The translations under genes were made by a program, and so were the position numbers. Below, piece by piece: positions 32,882 through 46,620 of a stretch of DNA of 64,000 nt. Within the stretch, counting starts at the first letter, position 1; each line of letters begins with the position of its first letter. The DNA is from Beverwykella pulmonaria (lineage: Eukaryota; Ascomycota; Dothideomycetes; Pleosporales; Melanommataceae): contig BCHH01000003.1 of the NCBI GenBank assembly GCA_001599595.1, positions 3,453,151 through 3,517,150 on the forward strand, in the 5' to 3' direction. Below the pieces are notes generated by a model. That model did no database searches. It was not told the DNA's origin and saw nothing but the letters and a program-made list of their open reading frames with translations.

Positions 32882-34953
32882 ATGAAGATATCTCAGCTCC
32901 TTACCGCTTCAGCGTTCACGAGCTTGGCGAGCAGTGCGCAATTTCCCCCTCCGTGCTCACCGCTTCCAGCTAACAAGCTTGCAGCCTCTGCCATTCTCCA
33001 GCGTGAAGCTGAAGTCGAAGCTGCCAACGTCGCACTAGAAGCCTGGAAAAGGGCGACGCCGCAAGCGCCCAACGGCTATGCGCCCGCCTCCGTCAACTGC
33101 CCCTCCACGCGCCCGAGCATTCGAGTCGCCTCTGGAATTTCAGATCAAGAGAAATCATGGCTGGAGAAGAGGAGGCCGAACACAGTCCAGCCCATGCGCG
33201 ACCTGTTGACCCGCATCAACATAGCGGGGTTCGACGCGGGCGCGTACATCGACAAGCACAAGGACAACACCACTGCATTGCCAAACGTCGCTATTGCGTT
33301 TTCCGGAGGAGGCTATCGGGCCATGACGAATGGGGCTGGTGGACTCGCTGCATTCGACTCTCGTACTCCCAACGCCACCAATTCTGGCCAACTCGGCGGC
33401 CTTCTCCAGTCTGCTACTTACATAGCCGGGCTTTCTGGAGGCGGGTGGCTAGTGGGCAGCGTATACACCAACAATTTCACTTCCGTCCAGAGCATCATCG
33501 ACAAGAACGGCGATGGTGATATCTGGCAACTGGGACGCTCCATCTTGGAAGGTACGCAAGGTCCACCTACAACACGCAGTGTCTCGCTAACCATGTACCA
33601 GGACCTAAGCAGGGCGGTCTCCAGGTTCTCAACACGGTCGACTACTACAAGAGCCTGTACGATGTCGTCCAGTCCAAGGAGAATGCGCCGGGCCAATTTA
33701 ATGCGTCTTTGACTGACTATTGGGGTCGAGCCCTTTCCTTCCAGCTAGTCGCTGCGCCCGATGGCGGCCCAGGCTACACATTCTCTTCCATCCAGGATGA
33801 CGATGACTTCAAGAACGGGAATGCGCCCATGCCCTTCATTGTGGCAGATGAGCGCGCGCCTGGCGATACCATTCTCTCCCTGAACGCGACCAACATTGAA
33901 TTCAACCCCTTCGAGATGGGGTCTTTTGATCCCACGCTTTATGGTTTCGCGCCGCTGCGGTACATCGGATCCAACTTCACCGGCGGCAAGCTTCCCGACA
34001 ACCAAGGCTGCGTCGCAGGATTCGACAATGTTGGCTTCGTCATGGGAACCAGCTCCTCCTTGTTCAACACCATCATCCTTCAACTCGACTCCACATCCGG
34101 CGTCCCTGATGTAGTCAAAACCGCACTCCAAGGCGTCTTGACCACCATTGGCCAGGACAACGACGACATCGCCGACTATACGCCGAACCCATTCAAGTTC
34201 TTCAACAACCAGTCGAATCCCAGTGCGCAGGACGACCGTCTCACTCTTGTGGATGGCGGGCTTGACGGGCAGAACATCCCCTTCAACCCCCTCATCCAGC
34301 CAGTCCGCGCAGTAGACGTAATCTTCGCCATCGACTCATCCGGCGATACCGTCCCTCCTACCGACTCTGCCCAGAACTGGCCCAACGGCACGGCGATCAT
34401 CGCCACCTACGCTCGTTCTGTCGGGAACACAACCATGCAGAACGGCACAGCATTCCCCGCCGTCCCGGACGCAAACACCTTCGTAAACCTGGGTCTCAAC
34501 AACCGCCCCACGTTCTTCGGCTGCGATGCCCGCAACCTCACCGGCCCCGCACCCCTAATCGTCTATCTCCCCAATGCCCCCTATGTCTACACGTCCAACA
34601 CGTCCACCCTTCAAATGCAGTACAACAACACAGAGCGTAACGCCATGATCCAAAACGGCTATGACATGGTGACGCAGGGCAACGCAACGCTCGATGCACA
34701 GTGGCCTACCTGCGTTGGCTGTGCCATGCTCTCTCGGAGTTTCGACCGCACCGGTCAGACAGTGCCCGATGCGTGCAAGCAGTGCTTCGACAAGTACTGC
34801 TGGAACGGCACCATTGCCTCGCATACCCCGCCCCCGTATTTCCCGACCATGAAGCTCACGCAGCTCAAGATCAAGAGCGGTGTTGCACATTTCGGACCGA
34901 ATGTCTTGGGCTTTGCAGTGGCGGCTGGTATTTCGGCATTCTTCCTGTTCTGA
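32882..34953 (+). CDS. secreted lysophospholipase / phospholipase B, GPI-type
   Basis: Exons 32882-33551 and 33602-34953; 673 aa. Removes acyl chains from phospholipids and lysophospholipids at the cell surface or outside the cell. Signal peptide ~1-19 (MKISQLLTASAFTSLASSA). The catalytic domain has oxyanion motif SGGGYR (~141), nucleophile Ser185 in GLSGGGWLVGS, and catalytic Asp near 440 in LVDGGLDGQNIPFNP. Many N-X-S/T sites and a Cys-rich end. The terminal hydrophobic stretch (LGFAVAAGISAFFLF) fits a GPI-anchor signal. The start at 32882 was chosen over the upstream in-frame non-ATG extension because it exposes the signal peptide. The family usually has GLSGGSW; here Gly follows the GG. 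The 50-bp intron joins ILEGPKQGG. Confidence 0.92.
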
Positions 34954-35414
34954 TGATGATCTCCCTCTATGTCTTGGTTTCGTTTCTCTAGGATACCCTT
35001 TTATTTGAATTTGAGTTTGAAATGTTTTGGGTGGGGGAGGGGGTCTTTTTTCGGGTGTTACATAGCATGGGAAACGGTTTTCGGATAGGAAAATGTATCG
35101 TTATGACAAGTCCAAAAGCTACGCTATTCATATTGTGATGCATGCACGTATGTACCTCCATAAAGCATCGAAGGTGGAGATGGCGTGGTCCTAGTTGATT
35201 GATGTACATAGTTGAAAGCATAGAGAGCCCCGGCAGAAAACAATTCGAATGTACATATTTCAACGAGAGTACAAAAGGATGATGAGAAATGATCAATAAT
35301 GTGTATTACTCCATCTATACAGTGATGCTAGCATGCAAGTATGTACGTCTATTTACCTCATCAAAAAATATACAAGAAAGTCACAAGTAGCAGTTGACCC
35401 GCATATTCCTCACA
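34954..35414. other. convergent 3' spacer
   Basis: Between the phospholipase and IBtk-like stop codons. AT-rich 3'-UTR type sequence; nothing else seen. Confidence 0.5.
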
Positions 35415-38400
35415 TCAAGGAGCTCCACTTTGCTCCCTCTGCGTCGATGCTGCCGCCGTGGAAGCAGGCGTGCCCTCTCTCACCGACCCTTGACCTCTGC
35501 CACCCCTTCCAATAGCACCCCTTCCACCTCTACCTCCTTTTCCTCTCCCTCTCCCTCTATCACCGCCCTCGACTCTCGGTGTAGACTTCGGGGACGCAGC
35601 ATCCCTCGTTCCCGGTGCCACACTCACATCTCTACTCCCCTTGCCCCTTTCCTTCCCCACCTCTTCCTCGCTCCTTTCTTTGCCCTTCGCCTTTCCCTTC
35701 CCGCCTCGAGCCTTTCCGCGCCCTCTAGTAGCCTTCGGTCTCTCCTCCGCCCGTTTCTGCTGCTGCTCCTCCTCCAGCATCACTCTCCTGCTTTCCTGGT
35801 CCCACCATTCTTGGAATTCCTGCTCTTGCTGTATTTCTTGCAGACTGCGCTTCGCTGCCGCGTCGCGGATGTGGATTTTCTCGGCTTGTTGGATAGACAG
35901 GATTTCCATCATGCTGAGGGACTGGTTGGGGGAGGTGGGCGAGTGGGATGGGAGTGGGATGTGTCGAACAGAGTGCGGTGTTGGAATGGGCGTTGTCGAC
36001 ACCGACATTCCAGGGCCGGACGAGGAAGTTGGACGGGCCAAAGACGAAGGCGTACTGCTGGATGTGTGTCTGGAAGGTGGCCGGGGAATTTGCTGGCTCT
36101 TTTGCTTCGAGGAAGTTCCGTTGTTGGCAATGGTTTGGCGCATGGTGAGTTGAGGTGTGCTTGGGGCCCGTGACGGTTGCGGGGATGGAGTCATGGCGGG
36201 ACTACTACTAGTTTTCCTTGAAATGGCTTGCCATGGTGACACTGTGGGTGGAGTTGGCTGCGGCTTCTCGATGATGAGTGGCTGTCCGAGTTGCTGAGCT
36301 TGTTGGCGTCGTTTGCGCTCCTTCTGGGTCATTTTGGCATTAATGGATCCTAAGAACTTTGCCTCTTCCTCTTGCTGGGACAAGCCTAATGTTAGATTAG
36401 AGGGCTTGTCTGTAGACGCTTGGGTCATGATGTCCTTGAGATCGAGCTTAGTTCCCTCAAGAGGTGTTGTCCCCCAAGGTTTTCCTGGTGTCCTTGTCTC
36501 CTTTGCAGCGCTAGAACTTGGTGACTGTAGGGAGTAGTGCTCATCAATTCCTAAGCCAGATCGACTCTTTCTTCGTACTTCAGCCCAGCTCTCTTCTGGA
36601 GAGCCAATGGGCGTTTGGTCAATCTGCTTCTCTGTAGAGCTGTCGGTAAATCGTGGTGGTCGGATTCGCTCCCTTGAACCACCGTCCTCGTCCTCTCCTT
36701 CAGACATGTCGAATATGAGGTCTGGAATAGAGTTTTTACTCTTGAGTACCGGTAGAGTGGTTGGGCTTTCTGCCTCTATTCTGGCTTCTCGAGATACCTT
36801 TCTGCGCGTACGGTTTCGCAATGGCGAAGCCGAAAGTTCCTCGAGGCTCTGTGCACGGAATGACGTTGAGGCCACTCCGTCCTCTGAGAATTTATTTGAA
36901 AGGACAATGGCGTCGATCTTGGCGCGCTTCCCTCGCTCAATCCTTTCGGCGAGCTCAGGATATTTATCGAATAGCAGTGCCTCGGCCCTCCCGCTGCGTG
37001 CGAATGGCAAATAGGCTAATTGGTTGCCTCGAACAACCTGATTCAATTCCAGGAGGAGATCGTCATCAAGTTCGTCCAGAGAACTAGGCTATAATTAGAG
37101 CGATATTCCCGAGAGGAAGTTTGCACTTACCCATTCTGCATAACAGCCTCCAAACTGACACAAACGTACTCTAGTGCAGCATCCTTGAATTCGGCAACAG
37201 AGCTAGGTGCGATGGCATTGAGCAAAGAGCAGACATTGCGAGCGTTGACTATGAAATTCGTCAGTGTAGCTCAAGGACGTTGAGGAATATTCATACCATA
37301 TCGGCCAATCAGTCTTTGGCATATCTGAGATAAACGGTCAAGCATCAACTCATTTGCAACAGACATGACGTCCATAACATGATCAAGGAGTTCGTCGAGA
37401 GCGAGGAAATCGTTGAGGTCTTGGCTTGCAATGTCATCGAAGAGCTCTTCGCCAGCATCCGTATATAAGTGACGGACGATCACTTCGAACGGCTGTATTT
37501 TGACATGCGTGAGATCGATCCGGATTTGTTGTAATTCCTCGGTCCGTCTTCCAGCGAGCCATTGTCCTCCAGCACGGCCTCTGAAGAGTCCCTCAAAGAA
37601 AGGACAACGTTGGCATAACATGTCAGAGTGGAGAAGCATCTCGCCATCTTCAAGTTCAATAACAACGTCGCCGCTTTCAAAAAATGATCGCTGTTTGATA
37701 GCCAGCTCCATGTCCAGATTCAGAGATTCCCTTGGATGAATCATTTGTCGTACAGCTGGCTCGAGCTGACGGAGTTCAAGGCGAGAAGCTATCTTCATGA
37801 GCTCAACCCGCACCGTACGATATCTAGCCGCCATTTTGGGGAACTGCCGAGTCACGTTCCAAAAATCCACCACCGAGTCTGTGTATGCATAGACAGCCAG
37901 ATTGAATATTGTGAGGAAGTCCAAGCCGTGAAAGAGAACCGTGAGCCTCTCGCCGTCTTGTGTGATAGTCAGGAAATCGGGTATGACCAGATCATCTCCC
38001 AAAGAGCGAAAGTCCACCATGGCGTCCCTGAAGGTCCGGCTGCGCCCGGAAAGTATGAACTCATGGATAGGAATGCGAACATTGGAAAGGGAAGTACCAA
38101 GCTCTATGTCGTACGTGTGTCCCGAAGAAAGCAGAGTTCTGCGTAGAATGTCGGTAATCTCAGTCTCCAGATCCTGTGACTTCAAAGTGCGCTTTCGGAG
38201 AGGTTGTAAAGTAGAGGGTCGTTGCCAAAATCTTGGCGTCGGATCTTCGTCGTCGGAATTCTCCTCATAGTGCGAAAGGTCATGAAAAGCAAGAAGGGGT
38301 GCGATGTCTTTCCATAAGCTAGGCTGGTCGACTCCAATTTGGACTCTTGTAATGTCACAGTCTTTCCGAATTGCAGAATATGCTCCATATGCGGAAGCAC

Positions 38401-40466
38401 GGACGGCAATAACACGCGTTAGGCCTGGAACTCGCTGAAACTTGTAGTCTTTGGGCCGATGCTCGCTGATAGCAGCTGCGCTGGCGTTCTTTATAGTCGC
38501 CCGCTTGGTACGTCTCCAGACGCTGCCCGCTTCCGTCGTGAGAATAATAGACCCGTCTTGGTCAACATCAACATCTCTTGCAGCCATGTGGTCTCTTTTA
38601 GCAGACCAGATTCTGGAGGGCTGCGATAACGCGCCGCGTATCTGCTTCGGGTTGGTGGTCGATGTATTAGCGTCTGAGCTCGATTCTAAGCGTCGACTGA
38701 TGGAAACTGTAAAGACCTCGCCCGAACTGGATAACGCGCAGATTGTGTCTCCCCCAGAAGTGATCTTACTTATCTTGTTTGGGGTGGTGTCGTACTTCGT
38801 TGTAAGCCAGCTTTCTTTTAAGAAGTAATTAGTGAAGCCTTCCAGGGGGAAGTTGAGCTTTGCGTATCCGTAGTTTGCAAATACCCAGACCTCACGATTT
38901 TCAAGCAAACAAATGGTCGCTCCGTCTATGGCTGACACTGAGGCGATCGCTGTCGAGAACAAAGATGCTGCAATTTTCCTGGGGATAACTTGCATTTCCA
39001 GCGAGCGGGCGTCGGAGTCAACGATGCCGAGCTGGCCTTCGTTCTTGCCGAATGTATATAGAGATGTGGCCGTATGAGCGACAGAATGTATTCGGGATGC
39101 AGAAATCCCCGTGACAAGCTCCCGTTTCAGTGTACCGAATATTTGACGCGGCAGCGTTGAGATAGGGTCATCATCTTTGATGGTAGGTTTCGGGAGCATG
39201 TAGCCCAACTGACCGTAGGCATTATTGCCCCACGAGTAGATTTCTCCCTCATCGGTAATAACCAATGTGTGATTTTGGCCCAATGCAACTGCGGCGATCT
39301 TTTTCTGTGCCAAGCCACCACTTTCTATGCAGGTAAACTGGTACCTAGTAGTCTCATCGCCTGTTCCTAAACGACCTCCAGGACCATGGCCACACATGTA
39401 CAGATTCGAGATAGGGTCCGTAGTTAGGACGGCAGTATGGAGTTTTGACATTTGTACGTCTTGAATCACGATTGGGGCATTCCGAATCTTGATTGGCAGA
39501 TCAGCAATCGCCTTGGGCTGAACAGACCCCAAAGCCTGATAAGGCAAATTAATGGACGCCCACGCTTGACTCTGCTGTTCCCGGTGTTCCCGGTAGAATC
39601 TCTGGAGCAAATGATCAGGTCTTCTTAGGACGATACGTTCCGGGAACTGGCGATCGTCTTCATCACCAAATCCAAGAGTTACGTTCTTGTTGCTCCCAAA
39701 CGTATACACCTCTTCACCGCCAAGGAAAACCGGAGGGGCAATGAGTCTCTTTCGAGTTTCATCGTCTCTGTCTCCACTGTCTCCATGCGCGACATCATCA
39801 TCCGAGTCCACATCTGGGCTTGGTCCTTCTTCAGGCCTCAAGGTCCGATCTTTGATCGTCATAGCGAACAAGTCCAAGGGGCCATAGCCTTCCTTGTCTT
39901 TGATTTTGACAAGTCCTCGAGATCGAGGATTGAACCCACTTGAGCCGTGACCTAAAAGGTCCTGGGCATCTCGATTGAGTATCAAACGTGCAATGGCGAT
40001 GTTACCAAAGTAGAACGAGCGATGGAGTGCCTATACATCTGGGTTATGATATTATAGACTGTAAAGACAATTATACACTCACTGTCCACCCGTTCTCCGC
40101 ATCTTGTATGTATACGTCGGTCAGAGGGTGTTCCAAAAGAGCTTGAGCGAACGCGACAGCGTTCTGGGACGACGAAGATGCGGTATGGTGTAGGATTGTC
40201 ATGCCCATTCCATCCCGGCTATTAATGTCTGAACGGGTCAGAGATATAGCTAGAGATACGTTTGGCTTTCGACCCTTGGCATGCAGTCCTGGGGATGCCC
40301 CGTAGCTTCCTGGGCTGCTGTTCACTGCAGCGCCAAAACTTCCTCCCTGCCACCCAACATGGCTTTTCTGTGTTCCCGGACGCGTGGTATGGGCGGCAGT
40401 TTCCAGGAGGTGCCGGAAGCTGTCGACATCATCTTCGAGGTAGAATTTCCAGAGATGCCCACTCAT
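35415..40466 (-). CDS. ankyrin-RCC1-BTB protein (IBtk-like) with RGG tail
   Basis: Four exons: 40083-40466, 37297-40030, 37131-37248, 35415-37083; 1634 aa. Order: ankyrin repeats across intron 1 (GMTILHHTA, NGWTALHRSFYFGN); an RCC1-type propeller (VYTFGSNKNVTLGFGD, LYMCGHGPGGRLGTGDE, IYSWGNNAYGQLGY); two BTB modules (around IPIHEFILSGRS and VVIELEDGEMLLHSDML); a conserved block SLDELDDDLLLELNQVV; then a long disordered C-terminus ending in RGG-rich repeats (GRGRGKGGRGGRGA). This is the order of animal IBtk, reported as a Cul3 adaptor, so a Cul3 substrate-adaptor role is plausible. Introns 2-4 are set by continuity of the family blocks; intron 3 needs the acceptor CCTAG at ~37084 rather than ATAG 5 bp earlier to keep phase. 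The RGG tail could bind RNA. Confidence 0.85.
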
Positions 40467-43400
40467 GTGCTGGTCTGGATGCGGGGTATTCCTGCCGCTT
40501 CGACAATTAGCACCTCGCGATGACCTCGAGGGGTCAAGGCCTGTTTAAAGGTGCTGGATGTGAAGCTAGGGAAGACTCCTAGGAGAGCACGGCGGATGCG
40601 CCTGCTGCCGCTATGTGACGAGGACCGATACGATTGATCTGGGAACGCTGAAGGGAAAGCTGCGGATGCTGACACTTTCGAAGCTGTGACGATGAACCTG
40701 GAAAACCCCCAAAAAAGTGTCGGTCGAGGTAGGTTCGGGAAGGTGGCGATTCGATGGACGGGAGGATTACGACGAATGTTTCGGTGATGCGGGTTGGAAG
40801 AACCACGTAGGAGAGTCTTGCCTGAAGACTGCAGTTGTTGTTTGCCTCCTGATGTTCTTGATCGTTGGGCAGGCGGCCGCGCGATGGTTGTCGAGCGGGC
40901 GAGCGGTACGCGGAGTCAGTGATGACGAAACTCGGAATGCGGAGATAGGGCCTGAAGCGCGAGTATCAGTGTCGCAAGCGTTGTGGCTGGGTCAAACTGA
41001 TGCGGAAAGGCTCCTGAAGCTTCCAGTCAGTAGGACGAGTCGAGAATGACACTCTGTCGTGGTGGTGTTGTGGACGTTGGCTTGCGACGTAGCCGTGGTT
41101 TGTGGGCGATTCATCAAGAGTCACTCCGCGCCAGCCAATAAGAAGGCGGGGGCTTCCACGAGCCCCGTCCCTTGGTAGAGACATCAACATCACCACTCTA
41201 GCGTCACTACGAGGTTGGGGATCCTAAGGACATGGCACGCAAGAAGAACGCAGCAAAAATTGGGATCTTGGAGAGACGTCAGTCTGCCGGCAGATCGGCC
41301 GTACTATATATACACGCACGTCCATGCTCCACTGATCTGGCGGTGAAGTCTATGGAGCTTGGCATTTGTAGTGCTGTCTAGCAAACTGGCAACGGGCATG
41401 AGTGTAGCCAGTGTGTTGTGGATATCAGGCTGAGAGTCGGTCTTCTTAAATGTGGAAGCGGTCTCGGAAAGTATCCAGGCATGGAACTCGGAGGCGTGGA
41501 ATCATGTGTCGAAGAACCATGCTAAAGTAACGTAGAGCTGAAATGGAGCATGCGGGTTCACTATTTCGAGAAGCATATACTAATGCAGGAGACTACCTTG
41601 AGTTCTCGCACAACGAATGCTTCGGGAGGAAAAAATCGCAGAGTGGAAAAAGGTCAACCTGACCTTGATATACACCGGACTGCATCTGCCTGGATGACTT
41701 CGCCACGAGATTTCACCAGCTCTCTGGTCATAGGTGGGTATATGTATATCCCTTTTAGGAAGTCGTTTGAACGTGGCAGGCGCAGGTGCCTGGAGTCAGG
41801 CACACACTCTTGACGCGGCTTGGTTCCCTGCAGGAGAGGCCTTCAGCCTCCCCGGCCAGGCACGAGAAGGTCTGTCCACCACGATGTTGACTCCCAGCCA
41901 ACCCGTTTTGTTTGGAGGCCAATTTGCCGAGTGGCGGCTGCCTCTGAGTCAATTGACGCTGCACTTCGCACCTCAGTCAAGCTTCACCCGTTTGCAGACC
42001 ATTTTCACCTGCATGTCTCTGCCAGTGCATGCGTCAGAATAGGCGGCCATGGAGGGGCCGACGCGGAGACGCAGAGCGGCGATGAGGGGTGCCCAATAGC
42101 AGACGGATTTCGTGATACAGGCAACCGTCGACGCAAAATTGCAAACGTCCGAGTGTGGTGACAAGGCGGCACGGCATAGAAGGTTTGGAGACAACGATGA
42201 TGCCATGTCCGGGCCAATGAGGCCATGGCTGGTCAACAACTCACCTCGCAATGCTGTGCGACGGAGCGCTATCAGTCACTCTCCGCTGGTAGTGCTGGCG
42301 CTGGTCGTGCTGGCGCTGGCGGAAACAAAAGTCGCTGGCCGGCGGCCACGGTGGCACAGAAAGCTTGAGAGGCCATGGTGCACCTCGCCGCTGTCGCTAG
42401 GTTCCGGTCAGCACCCTCTCTCGACGACGCCGGCGTGCCTGCGGGCGGTTATGAGGCGAGACCAGACGATGAGGCTGTGAACGGCCGCGGTGCATGGCGG
42501 GGTCCAATGGCGGATGGCGCTAGAGGTCGAAATCGGGGAAGCGGGACCAGCAAGAAAACAAACACACATCGAGGGCGACGAGAAGGGGAGCTCGGGAGTG
42601 CGCAGATGCGTGCTCTCACCACGCTCCGCTCTCTGATTGTTTTTGCCAGCTGCTTTGAGCCGGGTCGGGCCTTGTTCGCGGAGGTGCCAAGTTGGCCGTG
42701 CGCGCGGTGCCGGGGAGCGATTGCGATCCGAGCAGACCTCACAGCTGCTTAACGAGCTCCACGCAAGAGGGCGAGCTCATCCATCCTCGTCACAGCGCTG
42801 CACCCATCCACCGAAACGCGCCCTTCTCCCAGCGCTCGCCCAGGTCGCCCGCACGCGCTCGCCCTTCTGCATCCCTCTGCCATCGCCATCTCCCTCCGCC
42901 GCCGCCGCTGCGAGCTCCTGGCCTCTTGTCTCTCTCGCCCGGGTCATCTTGCTATCAGTCCTAGCAATAAGCGTCATTCGCAACAGTCACGAGCCTCGCC
43001 CTCGTCCTGACTCCCACTCCTCAACACTCTTGGACAGCCCTGCGCCATCGAGCCTGTCCATACCCCCTTTGACATCTGCTGCGTCCCACCCCGCTGTGTC
43101 ATCGACTCCTCGACCCCAATCACCTCTCCCAATCCGCAGGGTGCTCCACCTTATCTCCGCCGCCTCAGGCACTGCACTGCGAGCTCGCCGCCAAACCACC
43201 CTGCAAAACCTCGCACTCCATGGCTGCTGCCTGAGTTTCCCCGCGCCCACAAGCCCTTCCTCGCGTGGACCCGTCTGCTGAGAGACATATCTGACTGTCA
43301 CTCCCCGTTACTGACCAGCCACTGCCCACCGCTGCTCTCGTGATGGCTCCCATTCGGACCCGCCTCTTCCAACCCCAGCTACGATAGTTACTCTTTTCCA

Positions 43401-43471
43401 CACCTGCATCCGGGCTCGCCCACGCCCATCTACCGCTGCGCGCCCTGGCCTCTCCAGCGGCCGCCCGCATC
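40467..43471. other. 3-kb divergent spacer, GC-rich ATG13 leader
   Basis: Promoters of the IBtk-like gene and ATG13. Frames such as 42637-43281 are Pro/Ser/Arg-rich with no motifs and most likely reflect a GC-rich leader. Contains the short tandem repeat at 42292. Confidence 0.5.
42292..42321. repeat. two-copy 15-bp tandem repeat
   Basis: GTGCTGGCGCTGG followed by a near-identical copy. Minor, within the ATG13 upstream region. Confidence 0.6.
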
Positions 43472-46380
43472 ATGCATCCACATCCACACCCACGCCCCTC
43501 GCCGAGAACCGCCTCAGCGGCCAACAACCTCCAAACAAATCCCACACGAACCAACAACCAGCGGGATCCGCACTCCGAACGTTCCTCGCCCTACTCAGAC
43601 TCGGCCTCTTACACCGAGCGGGGGCTCGACGACGGCGACGGCGAGATGGTGACTCGCGCCGAGCCAATGTCCGAGATGGAGCAGAGGAATTATCAGAAGG
43701 TAAACCAAGTCATACAGGTACGTACCGTTCCACACAGATCCCAAGCCACATCAGATGCTAACCTTGGCCCCAGAACTTTTTCACCAAAGCAGCACTCACC
43801 ATCGTCTCGTCCAGGGTCATGCTGCCCCAGAGCTTCACCAAGAACGGGGACCTCAGACAGAACAAATGGGTAGGTCCCTTCAGGCATCCATCGTGAACAG
43901 AACCCCGCTAACACGCCCCATAGTTCAATGTGGTACTCGACGACACCGACGTCATGCAAAACGACCTGATGGAATGGAAGTTGATGGATGCGGTACAGGG
44001 CCGGCACCCATCTCTTTGCATCGAAATATACCTAGACATCAAGGGCTTGGGACACAAGCAATCACTCGTCATCCATGACGACCAAGGCAAAAGGTGGGAC
44101 GTCTCCGAGGCTCTGAACGTGCCTGTCGAGTCGAGTTCTCGACCTCCAAGTCGCATGGGCAAATCCACAGAGCTCGTGCTCGAGCGATGGAAAATTGAAG
44201 TAGGGGATAAGAGCCTCGTACACCCGTCTGAGCTGAGAGACCCTCTCCCCAACGTGTACAAGAAAGCCGTGGTGTTGTTCCGATCGCTTTATGCGTACCT
44301 CCGATTCATCCCAGCTTTCAAGTATTACAAGAGCATTGCAAAACAGCCTGCGAACCACCCATCGTTGAAACTAAAATACCGCATATCGAATGGCGATTTC
44401 AAGAGTCCGCGACCCGACACATTGAACGTCCCACTGTACCCATCATCGGAAAGTGTTACCGAATCCCAGGCCTTCACGCCATCAAATTCGCCTATTGGCC
44501 CGCTATGTATATCGGTCGACTATCGCACAAATTGCGAATTCAGTGTAGACGATTCCGAGTCACTATTGAGCTCCCACTTCATGGGCTTGGACGACACGTA
44601 CCTGGAACAATCCAATCGCGAGGCAGTCCAAGTACCAGGGTCGCTACCCGTCAACAAGCTAAATCCGCAAGGTACTCCAGATTTAGGCCAAGCTTATGGA
44701 AGCATGTCGACATTCCATCAGGTTGGTGCTCCGACTGGGACAAGTCCAATGTCAGCACTTCGAGCCGTGCGGGATATGCCATCGTCATCACCAGTCCATT
44801 CACCTCCCCAGAAGCTCCCTCCCAATCATCGGATAGCGCAGGGTTCGAAATCATCATTACGGTCAGCCGATGTCGCATCTTATCAGAGACGGACATCGGT
44901 GTCTTTTCAACCATTCAAAGCTGGATCCTTGTCATCATCGCCCGCCCCAGGCCCAGGAATCCCTCCGCCATCCCCAGGAAGCTCACTTGGAAGGCCGGGT
45001 AGCTCATTAGGACGACCTCCGAGTGCCCTTACCCAACCTCGTAACCGGACGTCCTTAACAGCTCTCCCGCAGACGGCTCTGAGAGCCCCATCGTTGCCCA
45101 ACGAGACCGCCATCGCTTCGTCTGCTTCCAGCTCACCTAAACCCGCGCCCATCACCCGCTATAGTAGCAGCTTTGGGCACAGACGGAGCAGATTTTCTTC
45201 TGGGGGTGGCAGCAAGACGGAAGACGATAACCTCAGTAGTGGCAAGGGGAGTGTATCCTCATCACAACAACCGGGTTCCGATGTATTGAATGAGGGCGAG
45301 GGTGCTAGCTCTGGATCAATCAAGACGGACGATGAGAACATTTCAGATTTTTTGAAACTTCTGGAGCAGAAAAAGGACCTGAGGAGCTTTAACCGAAGCG
45401 ATAATGCATCCAAAGATGCGACCATGCGCAAGACAACCGCTCAACTTTCCAAGTATCAGCGTCTGAGAGAGTCGCATGTTGCGCTCTCGGATTCAGTCTC
45501 CTCGTCTATGCTGCTGCAGCGATCTTCGTCATCTTCAAGCCGTCAGCTGTCCAGTGTGCCCCAGATGATTGCTGGAACCTCAGTGTCCACATCGTCCTCA
45601 CCTGGAAAGCCAATCTCTCCTCACACTCCTCACACTCCAGCCATCCCGTCGCGTCTAAGCGCCAACAGCATCATAGAATATGAACCTCGACGAAGTCGAA
45701 GTAGACCCGACCGTACTTCACGTGGACATATACCAGTGGATGTGCAAGAACGGAGCGAGGGCGAAGAGCTAGGAACGGCAGCCATTGCTATCCCCACTTC
45801 GCCACGGCCATGGAACTACATCCGCAGGTCCAGCTCTGTAGCACAGCAGAACCGCGCCATAGAGGACGAACCTGACCTCTACACTCTCCACGGTCTACGT
45901 TCAGCCAGTCTGCCTGTAGAAGAAATCGACCGACAACGAGACTTGCAGAGAAATGCTGCCGTGGATCTCACATCCAGCGGCCTATTTGCTCAGACTGAGG
46001 ATGTTGATGTTACCAATACCAGCCGAGACAACGAGGCTGCCGATGCTCTAAGTCCGCCTGACTCTCGCGACGATATTCAACGTGCCTTGTCGACCTCAGA
46101 TATACCCTCAAAGCGTGTCACTTACTCTGGAAGTAGTCGGGGCCGGGGGGGGTTCTCCTCTCATCAGGGCTCCTCTACCAGCCTTACTACTGGTGGAACC
46201 AGCTCGACTGAGCGACAGAGCAGGTACAACTTCACTAGTCGCGATCGACACATGCCCGTTGACGATGACGAGCCTCTACTATTCCAGATGAGTGAGATTG
46301 GCGCGGGCTCCAGGCGAAGCCTCGAGGAAGGTAGAGGCGGATCCAGTGGAGGGAAAAGAAGCTCGCCATGGCTTCGGTAG
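43472..46380 (+). CDS. ATG13: autophagy protein Atg13
   Basis: Exons 43472-43717, 43774-43869, 43924-46380; 932 aa. Regulatory subunit of the Atg1 kinase complex; dephosphorylation on starvation allows assembly of the phagophore initiation site (family knowledge). The HORMA domain follows a ~65-residue polar leader: QKVNQVIQNFFTKAALTIVS across intron 1, RQNKWFNVVLDDTD across intron 2, then CIEIYLDIKGL, VLERWKIEV, KKAVVLFRSLYAYLRFIPAF and CISVDYRTNCEF. The rest is long, disordered and Ser/Pro-rich, as usual for the Atg1- and Atg17-binding tail, with FSSGGGSKTEDDNLSSGKGS and DDENISDFLKLLEQKKDL as likely short interaction motifs. Both introns are required to build the HORMA core. Length is normal for Pezizomycotina. 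Confidence 0.93.
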
Positions 46381-46595
46381 CCTCACATATTCCCTAACTC
46401 AAAAACCACACCTATTGCATTGTTGTTCTCAATTCCATTATTATTTTTCATCCCGAAATTTGGCGTTCCAGTGGCCCCATCTTTGAATGAGTGGCGGGCA
46501 TGTATCTGTGCTTCAACCTTGGTGTTAAATCTCTTCTCCTGTTTTCTCTAAACCTTTGCTTTTCTTCATTTCTCCATCGCTCTATACACATGTGC

Positions 46596-46620
46596 GTGCG
46601 TTGCGTTGCGTTGTGTTGCG
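46596..46620. repeat. TTGCG-type microsatellite
   Basis: About five imperfect GCGTT/TTGCG units downstream of ATG13. Confidence 0.6.

Noticed and set aside
42637..43281. 214-codon plus-strand frame upstream of ATG13
   Set aside because: Pro/Ser/Arg-rich with no domain; lies where the ATG13 leader is expected.
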